A stretch of DNA of 64,000 nucleotides from Vanilla planifolia (taxonomy: Eukaryota; Streptophyta; Magnoliopsida; Asparagales; Orchidaceae): contig JAIUJO010000187.1 of NCBI GenBank assembly GCA_023846275.1, positions 769,721-833,720 on the forward strand, read 5' to 3'. Each line of letters begins with the position of its first letter. Position 1 is the stretch's first letter. Position numbers and translations under genes: made by a program. This document shows, piece after piece, positions 49,201-63,100 of this stretch. The notes under the pieces are model-generated. The model ran no database searches. It was not told the origin of the DNA and was given only the letters and a program-made list of their open reading frames with translations.

Positions 49201-52200
49201 TTAAATAATAATTTAGAATTATTTAGAAGTAATTAAAAAAAGGACCATTGGATGAAAAAACTAACATCATTGGACTCTTCTCGACAAGCTCTTTTTAGTT
49301 AAATATACATCTTGATATTTATAATTTTTTTTATTTATAAGTGTTTTAGTATGTTTTATGAGATATTTTAATCCATACCAAATTTGACAATAAATAATGT
49401 TATACTATATGACCTCATTATCTTGGAAAATAACATTCCCAAATAATTTATCTAAATTCTTTGACTTTTACACCTAAATTTTGCTACTTTATGTCATTTT
49501 TGTTTTGTTTAATTACATTGCTGCAATTAATCATATTTTGAACTTTCAAATATAATTACTTGAAATAAAATATTTACTTATTTAATTTGTGTAGAATTAT
49601 GATGGTATTTTGTAGTGAATCCAAATGATGTTGGATTTGGACAAAACCATTGCCATTAGACTTCTTTCGATGAGCTTTGTTTCAAAATATTGTCTATATA
49701 TTTTTAGTATTTTGACTTGCATTAAACTATATCATTATGCATACCTTATTTAACAAATAAAGATATTATGTTCAATTTTTCAATAACTTGGAATGTAATT
49801 TTCAAATATAATTTATGACATTTTTTCAATATGTTTTACTTAATTTTGTCACATAACATAATTCTATATTTCATCTTGCATGATGTTTACATTGCCATGA
49901 TTTGTTTATAATACATTATTTCAATTTACGTCATTTTAGCATTCATATAAATTTTGTTAATACCCAAGAAAGTAACTTATTAGGTTTTTGTTACTATTTG
50001 ATAATTTAGTGTAATTAAAAATGAAGTCCAATCAAGAAGAAACTAATGTCACTAAACTTGGATTAATGAGCTCTATCAATTTAAATAATTATTTTAAAGC
50101 ATCTAAAAAATTTATTTTCTAGGTCTTGAACTCTTTTACATGCTGGAAAGTAATTACCAAGCACTATTTCTCCAATTTTTCAAATATTTTACTTTGATTG
50201 GTTTATATTTATATATGGCTTTATATCACCTCTTTGTGTGACTTTTCTATTGCTTTTCAATCTTTTCAATAAATTTCAATAATGTCTTATTTTTTCTTTA
50301 ATATATCCTTACGTAATCTTGAAAAAAGTATTTGTTATCTTTATTATTATTACTTTGGTAATCCACTATAACTCTAAACAAGGCACATTGGAGAAGAAAA
50401 AAACGTTGTTAGACTTGCCCCATTGACTTCTATCTAATTAGATATTTTTTATATTTTAAAATGTTTTATTTTCTTAAGTTTTTCATGAATTACTTAATTT
50501 TTAAATTATTAATTGATTTAATGATCAAGGATGTTTCACTCAATCCTCTTAATGTCAAGTTATACAACTTTCCCATTACTTAATTTTTTAAATTAATTTC
50601 TTTCATTTGCTTATATTTCTATGAAACACTAGAACTCTTATGTAAACTGTATATAGCTTAGAATTAATTACATTACATTACTTCAATTTATCTTATTAAA
50701 CATTAACATTTATATTAACAAAAAATTAAAATAATAATTGTTTTATTTTTATGCTTATTTTCCTTGGTAATTAGTAATAATTCTAAAAAAGGAACAATTT
50801 TGCCAAAACTAGGTGAGATCTATCAAACTAAATGTTAAAATTTTTTATATTTTTTCAATATTTTATTTTCTATCGTAATAGCAATCTATAGGAGCAATGT
50901 CAAATGTTTTCTAATTTAATGATTGAAGATGTTATAGTTGATCTCCTTTAGTATTGTGGTATGTATGTTTCCCATGAACTTTATCTCTTTTTTTTTAAAC
51001 TTTTTATTTTATTTGGATGCTTTACTATATTAACCTGAATCTCCACACCATGAGTTTTACACCATTTTTAAAAGTTATATCACATTTCTTCAATTTATCT
51101 CAATTAATCTTTAATTTAAATTTACTTAGAATTAAAAAATTATTACTGATGCTTATTTACTATGATAATTAGGAGTTGTTCTAATCATTGTTTGAATGGT
51201 ATAAAACAAGACACAACTTGATGAGCTATTTCAAATTAGATATTCATTTTATGTTTCAAATTATTTTATTTTCTTGTCCAAGGGAAAGTTTTATGAGTCA
51301 TTTTGATTTACATGTTATTTAACGATATTGGATGTCATACTTGATCTATTTCATTTCTTACAATGCTACATTCTGTTTATCACATCTCATTGTTTAAAAG
51401 TTTTTACTTTTCTTTGGTTATCTACTAAGTGATGCTTAAACTCTTTTGTGTCTTTAAAATTGCTTCTATTTAGTTTTGTTATAATACTTTATTATGTCAT
51501 TCAATCTTTAACAAATATTTACTTAATATTGAAATAATAATTTATTATTGTGAATTCTTTGTATGATAATTCATCGTAATCTCAAAAGAGGCACAATTGA
51601 GATAAAATAGTCATCAATAGGCTTTTCTCAATGATACTAATCAAATAAAATATTCATTTTTATATTATTTAAAAATTTTATTTACTAGAGTTTTTGCACA
51701 CTTGATGGGACATTCCAATTCCTAGAAAATTTATTAATGAAAGAAGTTACACTTAATCACTTAAATATCTTATAGTGCAACTTTCTTATATAATTTATCT
51801 CCTTTTTTTAATGTTTCTCTTTGATTTTGTTATGTTATGTACCATTGATTTATCTCTATTTATATTTAATATATATTTACCATGAATTTAAAAAATAATT
51901 AACTATTATTTTAGTCATATTTAATTTTGTAATTTGTTGTAATTTTGGTCAAAGTCTTACCATGATGAAATAAACATCGTTGGACTTATCTCAATAAGGT
52001 CTATCAAATTAAATATTATTTTTTATATTTTTAAAATTTCTATTTCTAACTTTTTTAATGAGATATTTTGAATTTCACTAGTATCACAAAAATCAACTTT
52101 TTAGTAAAATTTACGTCATTTTTTCTAAGTCTTCTCTATGATTTTATTATATTGCAATGAAAAACATATTTTTTTCTAATGTGACATTTACACAACTTCA

Positions 52201-55200
52201 ATTTTCTTATATTATATTGCAATAATTTTTTTTTATTTTTAACCATAATAAATATTTACTTAATACTAAAATAATAATTATTTTTTACTTATGCTTATCA
52301 TCTTTGATAATTTATAATAATTCCAAAGGATACCAAATTAAATATTTATTTATATAGATATATAAATATATATATTAATATTATAATATTTTACTTATTT
52401 TTTAATAATTTGAAATGTATTTATATTTCTTTTTTATTTAACAAATTAGGATATTAAGCTTAATCATCTTTGTTATTAGAGTGCAAGTTTCCTGCATAAT
52501 TTAACAAATTTCTTCAAATTTTTTACATTTATTTTGTAAAATTCCTATGTTATTATAAATCAACCATCATGTGATATTTATATTACTTTAATTTAGTTAT
52601 ATTAGAATGCTTAAATTTTGTAATTTGTCTAATTTATATTTACCATATGTTATAAAAAATAACATGCTATATTTATGTTCTATTTTCTTTTGTAATTAGC
52701 AGTAATTCTAAATAATATTTGATTGAGATGAGGCCAAGGTCATTCAACCCGTATTGAGTAGCTTTACTTATTTAGATATTCTTTTTTAATATTTTTAAAT
52801 ATTTAATTTATTATAGTTTTCACATGTTTGATGAGACATTTTGATTTGTGCCTCACTTATTATTTCAAGATATTGCAATTAACCTTTGAAGTTTCTTTGA
52901 ATGCATTTTTCCCAAAAATTTTGTCAAATGTTTGAAAATTTGCACTATAATTTTATTATGTAATGCCACCTTGATTTATGTAAACTTAGCATTAATATAT
53001 ATTTTCTTAGAATTAAAATAATAATTTACCATTATTTAGTCTCATTCAATATTGTAATTTGTTGTAATTCAAAATGATGCCTTGGCAAGACAGTGAAATC
53101 CATTGGACACTTCTCAATGAGCTATTGTCAAATAAATATTAATATTTATAATTTTTCAAATTTTTAATTTTTGAGGACTTTGTTGCTTTCTTTACAAGAT
53201 ATTTTGATACTAGATTTGACAATGAGGATATTCCACTCAATCTCTTAAGTATCATAAAATGCTAAATTTGTTTGTAACTTGTATCATTTCTTATAAATTT
53301 TCATTATGCATTTATTTTATTAATATGAAACTATAATTCTGTTCTTATGTGATATTTACATCACTTTTAATTAGAAGTATTATATTAACCAAATTTATCA
53401 AATTTCAACTTTAACTTATATGTAATTGATATTGAAATAGTAATATTTTTTAATTTATTCTTTTTTTGTAGTTCATACTAATTCCAAATAAGGTGTAGTT
53501 AAGATTGTAAAAATAGTACTGAAGTCATCTAGATAAGTTATAACAAATTAAATATTAATTTTTTTGTATTTATAATATATTATTCTTTCGTGTATATTTG
53601 ATGTTTAGTGATGCTAAACTCGATCTCAATTTATTTGAATGCAACTTTCATGTATAACATAACTCATTTAATAAAATGTTTGACTTTAATTTTTTCATAA
53701 TACTATGTCTCTCTAAATCATTTCTAATGTGACCTTTAGGTCACTTTGATTTTGTTCTTTTACATTGCTTCATATTATTTTATTTTGGCTTTAATATATA
53801 TTTATCTATCTTTGAAAAATTATTTTATTATATATATAAAATAATATCTCATCAAGTCATAACAAATATTGTTGGATACATCTTGATCTACTCTATGCAA
53901 TTAAATATTTTTCTACACTTTTAAAAGCATTAATTTCTATGGCTTCAACACACTTTATGAGATGTGTTCATTTGTACTAATGTTTCGAAACATGGATGTT
54001 ACACTTGATGTGCTAGTATCTTGGAGTGCATCTTTGCCATAGAATTTAACTCAATGCTTCAATAGATTTTCACTTTATTTGGATTTATAGTTATGATACT
54101 CTTATAATCCTCTCATGCAACATCTACATTGATTTCATTTGGTTTTATTAGATTGTTTCAATATATCTCATTCACATTTTATAAAGTTATCTTAATATTA
54201 AAAATATATTTTATTATTATTTATGTTTATCTATATTGGTAATTTGTAGGAATTCTAAACAAGGTGTGGTCTTGAGGAAATGAATTTGATTAAACCCTTC
54301 TTAATGATTTCTAACCAAATAAATATTTCTTTATGTATTCTAAATATTTAATATTTATGATTTTTCATCTTTACAAGATATTTTTAATTGTACTTGATTT
54401 GGTGATCGAGCATGTTATACTCAATCTTCTTAGCATCTTGAATTGCAACTTTCACATGTAATTAATCTCATTTTTTTGAATTTTTTTATTTAGATTTATG
54501 TTATATTTTTATGTAACTTTAAATCTTCACTTGCGTGATTTTTACATTCCTTTTATTTTTGTTGTATTAGATTATTTAAACCTATCTGGCTTTAACTTTA
54601 ATATATATTTACTGAATATTAAAATAAGTATTTATTTTTATTTATGCCTATATATTTTACATTTGTTGTAATTTTAATTTATTATTACTCCTATATAATT
54701 CGATAATTTAAGGTGAAGCAAATGTTGTGTTGGCGCAAGTTTATCTAATTAAATATTTATTTATTTATCTTTAATTATTTTATTTTCTCTAATTTTTGCC
54801 AAATTTATAAGACATCAATATCTACTTGATTTGTTGATTTAAGACTTTATAGTCGATCTCTTTACTATGAACGCATAATTCTTACAATGTGTAACCCTTA
54901 TAATGGTTCAATTGGTTATGTTATATTATTTAAATTTATCTTATTTCATCTGTAACACATATCCTCTTATAAGTAAAATAATTTATTATTATTATGCTAA
55001 TTCACACTACTAATTTGCAAAAGATCAAACTAAGCTTTTACCGAGACAAAGTGAATGTTGTTGGGCTCATCTCTACAAGCTTTACCCAAATGAAATACCT
55101 TTTAAAGATAATTCAATTAGTGCTAAATTTCGTAAAGGCTGATACCCTGAAACACTTCATTTATTAGAATGCCACTTTCTTTATTATTTATCTTTGTTCT

Positions 55201-56000
55201 TTAAATTATTTCTTTTAATTTTGTTATAATAATATTATATAAATTAAATTATCCTCTTATGTGAGCTTTACATTACTTCATTTTTGTTTAGTTATATTGC
55301 TTCAAATTATTTCATTTTAGATATAATATATATTTACCTAGTTTCAATGTAGTAGTTTATTTTTATTTATGTTTATTTACTTTTAGTGATCAATAACAAT
55401 TTCAAAGGATGTTTGATCAAGGCACAACAAGGATTATTTGATGTATCTTGATGAGATCTACCGATTAAAAAATTTTTCTTATATTTCTAACTATTTTATT
55501 TTGTGAGATTTTAGCGTGATTAATTAGCTACTCTAATATGTACATGATTGAATGATTTTGGATGTTCAAGTAGATAAACAGTGTCATGGAATGCTACTTT
55601 CTCATAAAATTTAACTTAATTCTTCAACTTTTTCAATTTATATTGCTGTATTACTTTGCATCAATTTATCTTATTTTTACTTTAATATTTATTTGCTTTA
55701 TGATAAATAAATAACTTATTATTATACATGCTCATTTGCCTTAGCGATTCACAATAACACAAAACTTGGTATGATCAAGATAGAACAAACATCGTTCAAA
55801 CCATCTCAATGAACTCTGCGTGATTAAGCATTCATTTTTTCAAACTTACAAATGGTATTTTATAAAGTTTTAGCATGCTTTATAAGTTATTTTTATTTGA
55901 AACTCCTTTGGTATTTGAGAGTTACATTCAATCCTCCTTGTCTCTCAAAATGTAGTTTATTTGTTTTACTTATTTCATTTTTTCAACTATTTTGCTTTGA

Positions 56001-56013
56001 TTTTTTTTTTTTT
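56001..56013 (+). repeat. Poly-T run, 13 nt
   Basis: Thirteen T residues replace the normal GGTTATAT part of subrepeat S1, between CTTTGA and GCTATGTAACTC. Confidence 0.85.
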
Positions 56014-57059
56014 GCTATGTAACTCTAAATCTCCTCTCATATAATGTTTACATTCATTTAATTTCATTAAATAACATTCCCTGAATTCATCCCACTTAAT
56101 CTTTTACATATATTTTGTTAATATTAAAATATTTCCAAAATAAGTCCCATCAAGGCTAAAAAAATGTTATTCAACTCATGTGGAGAAGCCTTATTTTATT
56201 TGATAATTTATTATTACTTCTAAATATTTTATTTCCTTTTTTTGTGCAAGCTTCACAAGACATTTTGATTTGTATAGGATTTAGAAGTTCTCTCAGTTCT
56301 TGAAATTTTTAGATTTGATTTTATTATATTTCTATGTAACTTTGAAAAAATCCTCATGTAACCTTTATAATTGTTTGATTTTTTTATATTATATTATTAA
56401 AAGAATAATTTATTCTTATTTTAATTCTTATACCTTTGAATTAATTATAAATGAGGTACAATCAAGAGAAAACAAACATTGTTACATTCATGTCGACTAT
56501 GTTTATCCAATTAAATATTCTTTCCTTACCTTTGAAATATATTATATTCTATAGTTGTTGCATAGTTTATTAGACGTTTTTAGTTGTAGCAGAATTAATG
56601 ATTGAGAATGCTAAACTCATTCTCCTCTTTATTTTGGAACATAACTTTCAAGTACCATTTATCTTATTCATTGAAATTTTTTCCTCCAGTTTTGTTATAT
56701 TGTTGTGATGCTCAAGTTCTATTATTGTGTGGCCTTTATATTGCTTTGACCTTAAAATTAAAACTATAATATAATATTATAATTTTTTTTCTTTGGTAAT
56801 TCATAGACATTTCAAACATTGTCTAATCACGATACAATAAATGTCGTTGGACTTTTTTGGGTAAACTATATAGAATTAGATTATCATTTTTATATTTTCA
56901 AATATTTTATTTTTAAGATATGTTTTATGTTTTATGAGACATTTTTATTTGTATCATATTTTATGGTTATGGATGTTATAGTTGATCTCTTTATTATCTT
57001 CGAATGCAACTTTCTCACAAAAATTATCTCCTTCCGTAAACTTTTTTTCATTTGTTTGG

Positions 57060-57156
57060 ATAAATTACTATTAAATGTGGCACAATTATAAAGCTTACCA
57101 AACTTTATAAATTTAAATATTTTAAAATGCATATATATAATTAAATATTTAATTAT
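57060..57156. other. Orientation switch 3 (plus to minus) with nearby 20-bp palindrome
   Basis: Plus monomer runs to about position 118 (GGATAAATTACTATT, about 57,059) and then changes near 57,082 to the reverse complement of about positions 403-317 (ATTATAAAGCTTACCAAA onward). A perfect 20-bp AT palindrome centred on AAATATTT lies at 57,137-57,156, about 55 bp inside the inverted side. Palindromes of A and T alone arise easily here, so its role in the switch is uncertain. Confidence 0.72.
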
Positions 57157-60100
57157 GTATATCTCATTGAGATGAATCCAATGGAAATTTTTTAATCTTG
57201 ATTTGACCTTGTTTTGAATAACTATGACTAATAAAATTAAATAAGAATAAATAATAAAAATATTATTTAGTAAAAAATATTAATAATGAAATGAGATAAA
57301 TTTAAGAAATGTAATATAACCAAATTGGAGTCATGTAAAAGTCATAATGAAAGAGTTTTGTAGTTTGATAATTTTAATGGAAAGTTGCATTCCATGTGTT
57401 AAGCAAACTAAATGTAACATCATTAGTCATCACCTAATGTATAAATTTAATTTTCTCATAAAAATTTTCAAATTCTAGAATATAAAATATTTGAATAGAT
57501 AAATAAAATATTTCTTAAACTTTAATTGGGTAGTGCACGTCAAATTAAGCCAAACAACATTTGTATTGTCTCGATTGGAGAAATTATTAAATTGATGTAA
57601 AAGTCAAATGGGAGGAGATTTAGGTTTAATGTGTTACATAGCCAAATCAAGGGAATAAAGTTGAAGAAATGATATAAGTATCTTCAAAATGTTGGATTTC
57701 ATGATGCTAAAAAGATCATTTGTTACATCCTCATAATTAAATCAAGTACAAATTCAAATACCTTATAAAGCAAGTCAACATCTTAAAAAATGAAACATTT
57801 TAAAAAAAAATTAATATTTAAAAGATAGAGAGGTTGAGATATGTTAATCAAAATTTGTTTCATTTCCATAACACCTCATATAGTTTTAATTTAAATTGGA
57901 AAGTTAATTAAAAATAATCAATAAAAAATAATAAATTACTATTTTAATATTTATTAGACATATTTTAAAGCATAAATTAGATAATTTGAAGTACTATAAT
58001 ATTACCAAATCAAAGCAATCTAAATATCACGCGAGAGAAGAATTATACAACTATGGTAAATATCCAAACAAAAAAGAAAACTTCATAAAATGTGAATAAT
58101 TCCATTAAATAGTTAAATTTTTTGATATTAATGAGATCAAGTGTAGCATCCTTTATTAGTTAATTTGATATGATTAAAAATATCTAATTAAATTGTGTCA
58201 AAATAAAAAAGGTAAACTATTTAAAAAAATAAAAATATATATTTAATTTTTTGGAGGTCATCTAGATGACGTCCATGGCATTTTGCTTCATCACGATCAA
58301 GCCTCGCTTTGAACAATTATGAATAACAAAAAGTAAAAAAAGGGTACATAGAAATAAATTTTAATTGAAGAACATTCATATACCCAATTCAATGGCAATT
58401 AATGATCACATGAGAGAAGAAATTTTTTTTATAGTAACATATCAAAATCAAAGGAAATAATTTATATAAATCAGATAAAAAATACAAAAAAGTTGCATTG
58501 CAAGATACTATGGGGATCGAGTTTAGTGTCCCTGGTCGATAAATTATGTATGAAAAGAAATATCCCATAAAAAATTTAAAAATTCACGATAATATAATAT
58601 TTAAAAAATTATTAAACTGAATTTTTTTATTTGAATGGAGCTTTAAGAGATAGTACAATATAGGGTTTTTTTCTAGACCATATCTTATTTCAAATTACTA
58701 CAAATTAGCAATGAAAATACAAATAAATAATAATAATTTTAATAATAGTTAAAAAAATACTAAGATGAAGTGAAACAAATTTGAGAAATGTATTACAACC
58801 AAATTGAAGAGAAATTTTGGTGGAAATTTAAAAAATTATAAGGGAAATGTTGTGATCAAGGATCATCAAATTAATATGAATAAAAATATCTTATGAAGCA
58901 TTCCTGAATCCTAATAAAAATATATAAAAATTTAAAAATAAACATTTAATTCGATGCGCTATATTAATATAGGTCTAGCAATGTTTGTTTTTTCTCAATC
59001 AAGCCTGATGTGAAATTACAATGAATTGCCCAAGTAAAAATGCATATCGATTACAAAATTTATTTTCATATTAAATAACTAAATATTGAAGTAGAAATAA
59101 AAATAATTGAAGAAATTTAATACAATGAAATAAAACACATGTAATGGCCATATGAAAGGAGATTTAGGGTTACATTATAATAAAACCAAATTAATGCAAA
59201 AAATCTAATTAAATGAGATCAATTGTTTGGAAGATATCATGTGTAACAACCATAATTATAAGATTTAGTTCAAATCAAAATTTTATGTAAATCATTTCAA
59301 AACTAAATAAAAATATTTACAAATATAAAAATAATTATTTAATTATATAGAGCATATCAAGACATGTGCAACTATCTTTATTTCATCCCAATATGAACTC
59401 TTTTTGAGTAACTGTGAATTAACATTGAAAATATGAATAAATATTGATATATTTTTATTTTAATAGTAAGAAAATATTAAAGTTGAAATGAGATAAATAA
59501 AAATAATATAATATAAGAAATAAAATCAATCATCAAATTTGGTATAAATCAAAATTTCTTATAAAGTGTGTGAACACTTTAGAGAATAAAATATTAAAAA
59601 ATAATTAAGTTAAATATTAAATTGGGTAAAGCATGTTTAAACAATAATAATGATGTTTTTGTCAACCCTGTTGGAACTTATTTTGTGTTATTATGAATTA
59701 CAAAAGTAATTCTTCTTAAATAAAAATAAATTATTAATTTTATATTAATTAGTTATATATTAAAGCTAAAATAAGATAGTTTGAAGTATTTTATTATAAT
59801 CAAATCAAAGCAATGCAAAGGTTGCATAAGTGTAGAGAATCAGTTTAATAATGATATATCCAAATGAAAGTGAAAATTTGAAGAAATAAAACAAATTTTA
59901 TGGAAATATTCAATTCAAAAATATGAATTAAAATAATAAATCTATGCATATAGTAGTAAATTATTATTGAAATATTAAGTAAATATATAATTTCACTAAA
60001 ATGAAATGAATTAAAGTAACTCAATACACATAATTCAAAGTGATGTAAATGTCATTGACATAGCTTATAATTTCATAATAATATAACAAAAAATAGAATA

Positions 60101-63100
60101 AAATTTTTAAAAATAAGTTAAATTTTGCGAGAAAACTATGTTCCTAGGTATTATGGAGATTAAGTGCGACATCCATAATTATCAAATAAGATATAAATCA
60201 AAATATTTCAAGAATAGTATCTAAAGCAATTAAATTAAAATATCTAAAACAATATAAATCTTAAATTTCAATAAATCAACAATAAAAATACGAAATTAAT
60301 AATACATCATAATTTTAATATTAATTTAAAATATTGAAGTTGAAAGGAGATAAATTGAAACAATGTAATATAACCAAGTCGAAGAAATGTAAATGTCACA
60401 AGTGATAAGATATAAAGCTGCATTATAATATAAAAACAATATAGAGAAAAATTTTGAGAAAAGGGATTAACTTGTTTGGAAAGCTCAATTTCAAGACATT
60501 AAGGAGATCAAGTGTAACATCCTCTATTATAATGAAATTAAGTACAAATTGTAGTATCTTGTAATAAAAGTAAAAACCTAATAAGAAAAAATAACTACAT
60601 TTTTTCATCTAGAATTGAACTCATTATGAAAACTACAAAACACAAAAATAAATAAGCATAAATAATAATAAATTATTACTTGAATAAAAAGAAAATTTAT
60701 TATATAGTTAAAATAAGATAAATTGAAGCAATATAATAAAACTAATTAAACTGATGTAAAGGTCACATAAGAGGCATTTATTGTTAGCAAATAATATAAC
60801 AAAATCAAGTTAAAAGGATTTGTATAAACAATATAAATATTACAAAAGAAAGAGCATGCCAAGGAAATGTCTCCTAAACCATGATAAACTTCAATTAAAA
60901 ATATTTAAAAATATAAAAAAATAATATTTAATTCCTTGTAGCTCATGAACATAATTCCAACAATGTTTTTTTGGGTCGACGAAAATTTTTTTTTGTTTAA
61001 AGTAAACTAAAAAATTAAATAACCTTAAAAGTAATAAATTATTTATTATTATTATATATATGTATATATTAAAGTAAAAGTAAATTAAATTAAATCAATA
61101 TAATATAGCCTATGAAAAATGATATCAAGTCACATGAGAAGAGATTTAGAGTTTTTAGCAACAAATCTAAATCTAAAGATACAATTGGAAGAAGTAATAT
61201 AAATAGCACAAGAATGTTGCATTCCAAGTTAGTAAGAAGATCGCTCATAACATTGTCAATTCTCAAATCATTTACCAATCAAAATGTTTGATAAATAATG
61301 CCAAAATCTTAGAAAATAAAATATTTAAAATTATGAAAATTAGTATTGCTTTAGATAGTGCTAATCGAGATGAGTTTACAATATTAATTTCATGCCTTAA
61401 TCAGAATAACTACAAATTACAAAACAAAATAAGCAAAAATAATAATTAAAATATGGTATTAATCAAAATTATATATTGTACATGACAAAAGCCAAGGAAA
61501 TAACATATTAAAAAATTTGAAAAATCTAATTGATAAACCATGCTGAATTGAGTTCAATGATGATTGTTTATTCTTCATTTGTCCATGCTAGAATAGCCAT
61601 GAATTATGAGATTAAATAATTATAAATAAAAAATAATTAATTTGTCATTAAAAATTGATAAAATTAAAATACGACAAAATGAGATAGTGTAATATCATCA
61701 AATCAAAGAATATAAAGGTCAAATGAAAGTATAATTATCATTTCATAATAACATAAAAAAATTTACGAGAAAATGTTCATGGAATTAAAAATATTTTTTG
61801 GGAAAGTTCCATTCCAAGATACAGTGAAGGTCGAGCAGAAATTTCCTCAACCAACAAATGAAGTACAAGTCAAAATATTTCATAAAGATTTTCAAAATCC
61901 TTCTAACATTAATTTAGAAATATAAAAAATAAATGTTTAAGTGGATAGAAAATTTTTAAATTAGCTTAATTATATTTGTTAAAACCAATCAAACGTGGTT
62001 AGGAACTACTATGAATTACCAGAATAAATAATATTAAATAATAAAAAAAATATTATTTTAATGGTGAGTAAATATATATTAAAACTAAAATAAGGTAAAT
62101 TAAAATTTTATCATATAACAAAATTAAAGAAATTTAATTATCAAATGATGGAATATTTACAGTTTCTTAGTAATATAACCAAATTCAATAAAATCTTTAA
62201 TGAAGATATATTGTATAGGAATGTTGCACTCTAAGGAACTAAAAGTGTCAAGCATTACATTCTTCATCATCAAATTATTTACAAATAAAAATGGCTTCTA
62301 AAGCATTTTAAAAGCCTTGATGAAAAAATATATAAAAATATATAGATGAATGCATAATCTAATAGAGATCTCAAGATGAGTTCAAGAATTTCTCTTTCAT
62401 CTTGACTAGTCGCCATTTACAATTAGTATGAATTATCAAGTTAAGGAAAATAGTTAACCAAAGATTAATAATTTAAAATTGAGTTTATGTTAATGCTAAA
62501 ATGAGATAAATGAAAGAAGTATAAGGTAACAAATTTAAAAAAGTATAATGGCAGCACAAGTGGAGATTTAGAGTTAAATAGTAATATAAATTAATCAAAG
62601 CAAAGAATTTAAAGAAATGAGTTAAATTGTTTAAGAAAGTTAGACTCTAAGGTACAATGGAATGATTTTAAATATCTTATAAAACATGCTTACATCTTAA
62701 AAAATCGATTAGAGCTAAAAAGGACGAGTCCAAAGTTGTTTTTTCATCTTGATCAACCTCATTTCGAATTATTGAGAATTACCAAACCAAAAAAGCATAA
62801 AAAACATAAAAACCTATTACATTATGATTAAATAAATATATGATTTAATTATGAAGGGTTAAATTGAAGTAATATAATATAAATTTGTTAAAGTTATTTA
62901 GATGATTCATGAATAAAAAATTAGACTCTCATAATAATGTAATTAAATCAAAAAATAACTTGAATTAAAGACAAATTGTATTTGAAAGCCACGCTCAACA
63001 AATAGAAGTTCATCGAGTATAATATCGTCAATCATTAAATTAGGTACTGATAGAAATGTCATGTCATTCATGCAAAAAAAACAAAAAATAATTAAATATA

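Larger units (their letters stand above)
41986..57082 (+). repeat. 420-bp satellite array, block 4 (plus orientation)
   Basis: Plus-oriented monomers return. Box A copies lie near 42,173, 42,583, 42,925 (weak), 43,337, 43,759, 44,082 (partial), 44,505 (weak), 44,751, 45,169, 45,576, 45,906, 46,309, 46,733, 47,149, 47,455 (partial), 47,847, 48,266, 48,681, 49,000, 49,399, 49,764, 50,140 (partial), 50,533, 50,931, 51,334, 51,746, 52,078 (partial), 52,453, 52,871, 53,230, 53,612, 53,998, 54,414, 54,847, 55,142 (weak), 55,564, 55,921, 56,285 (partial), 56,609 and 56,975. Spacing is mostly 300-420 bp. No gene is supported within it. Confidence 0.92.
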
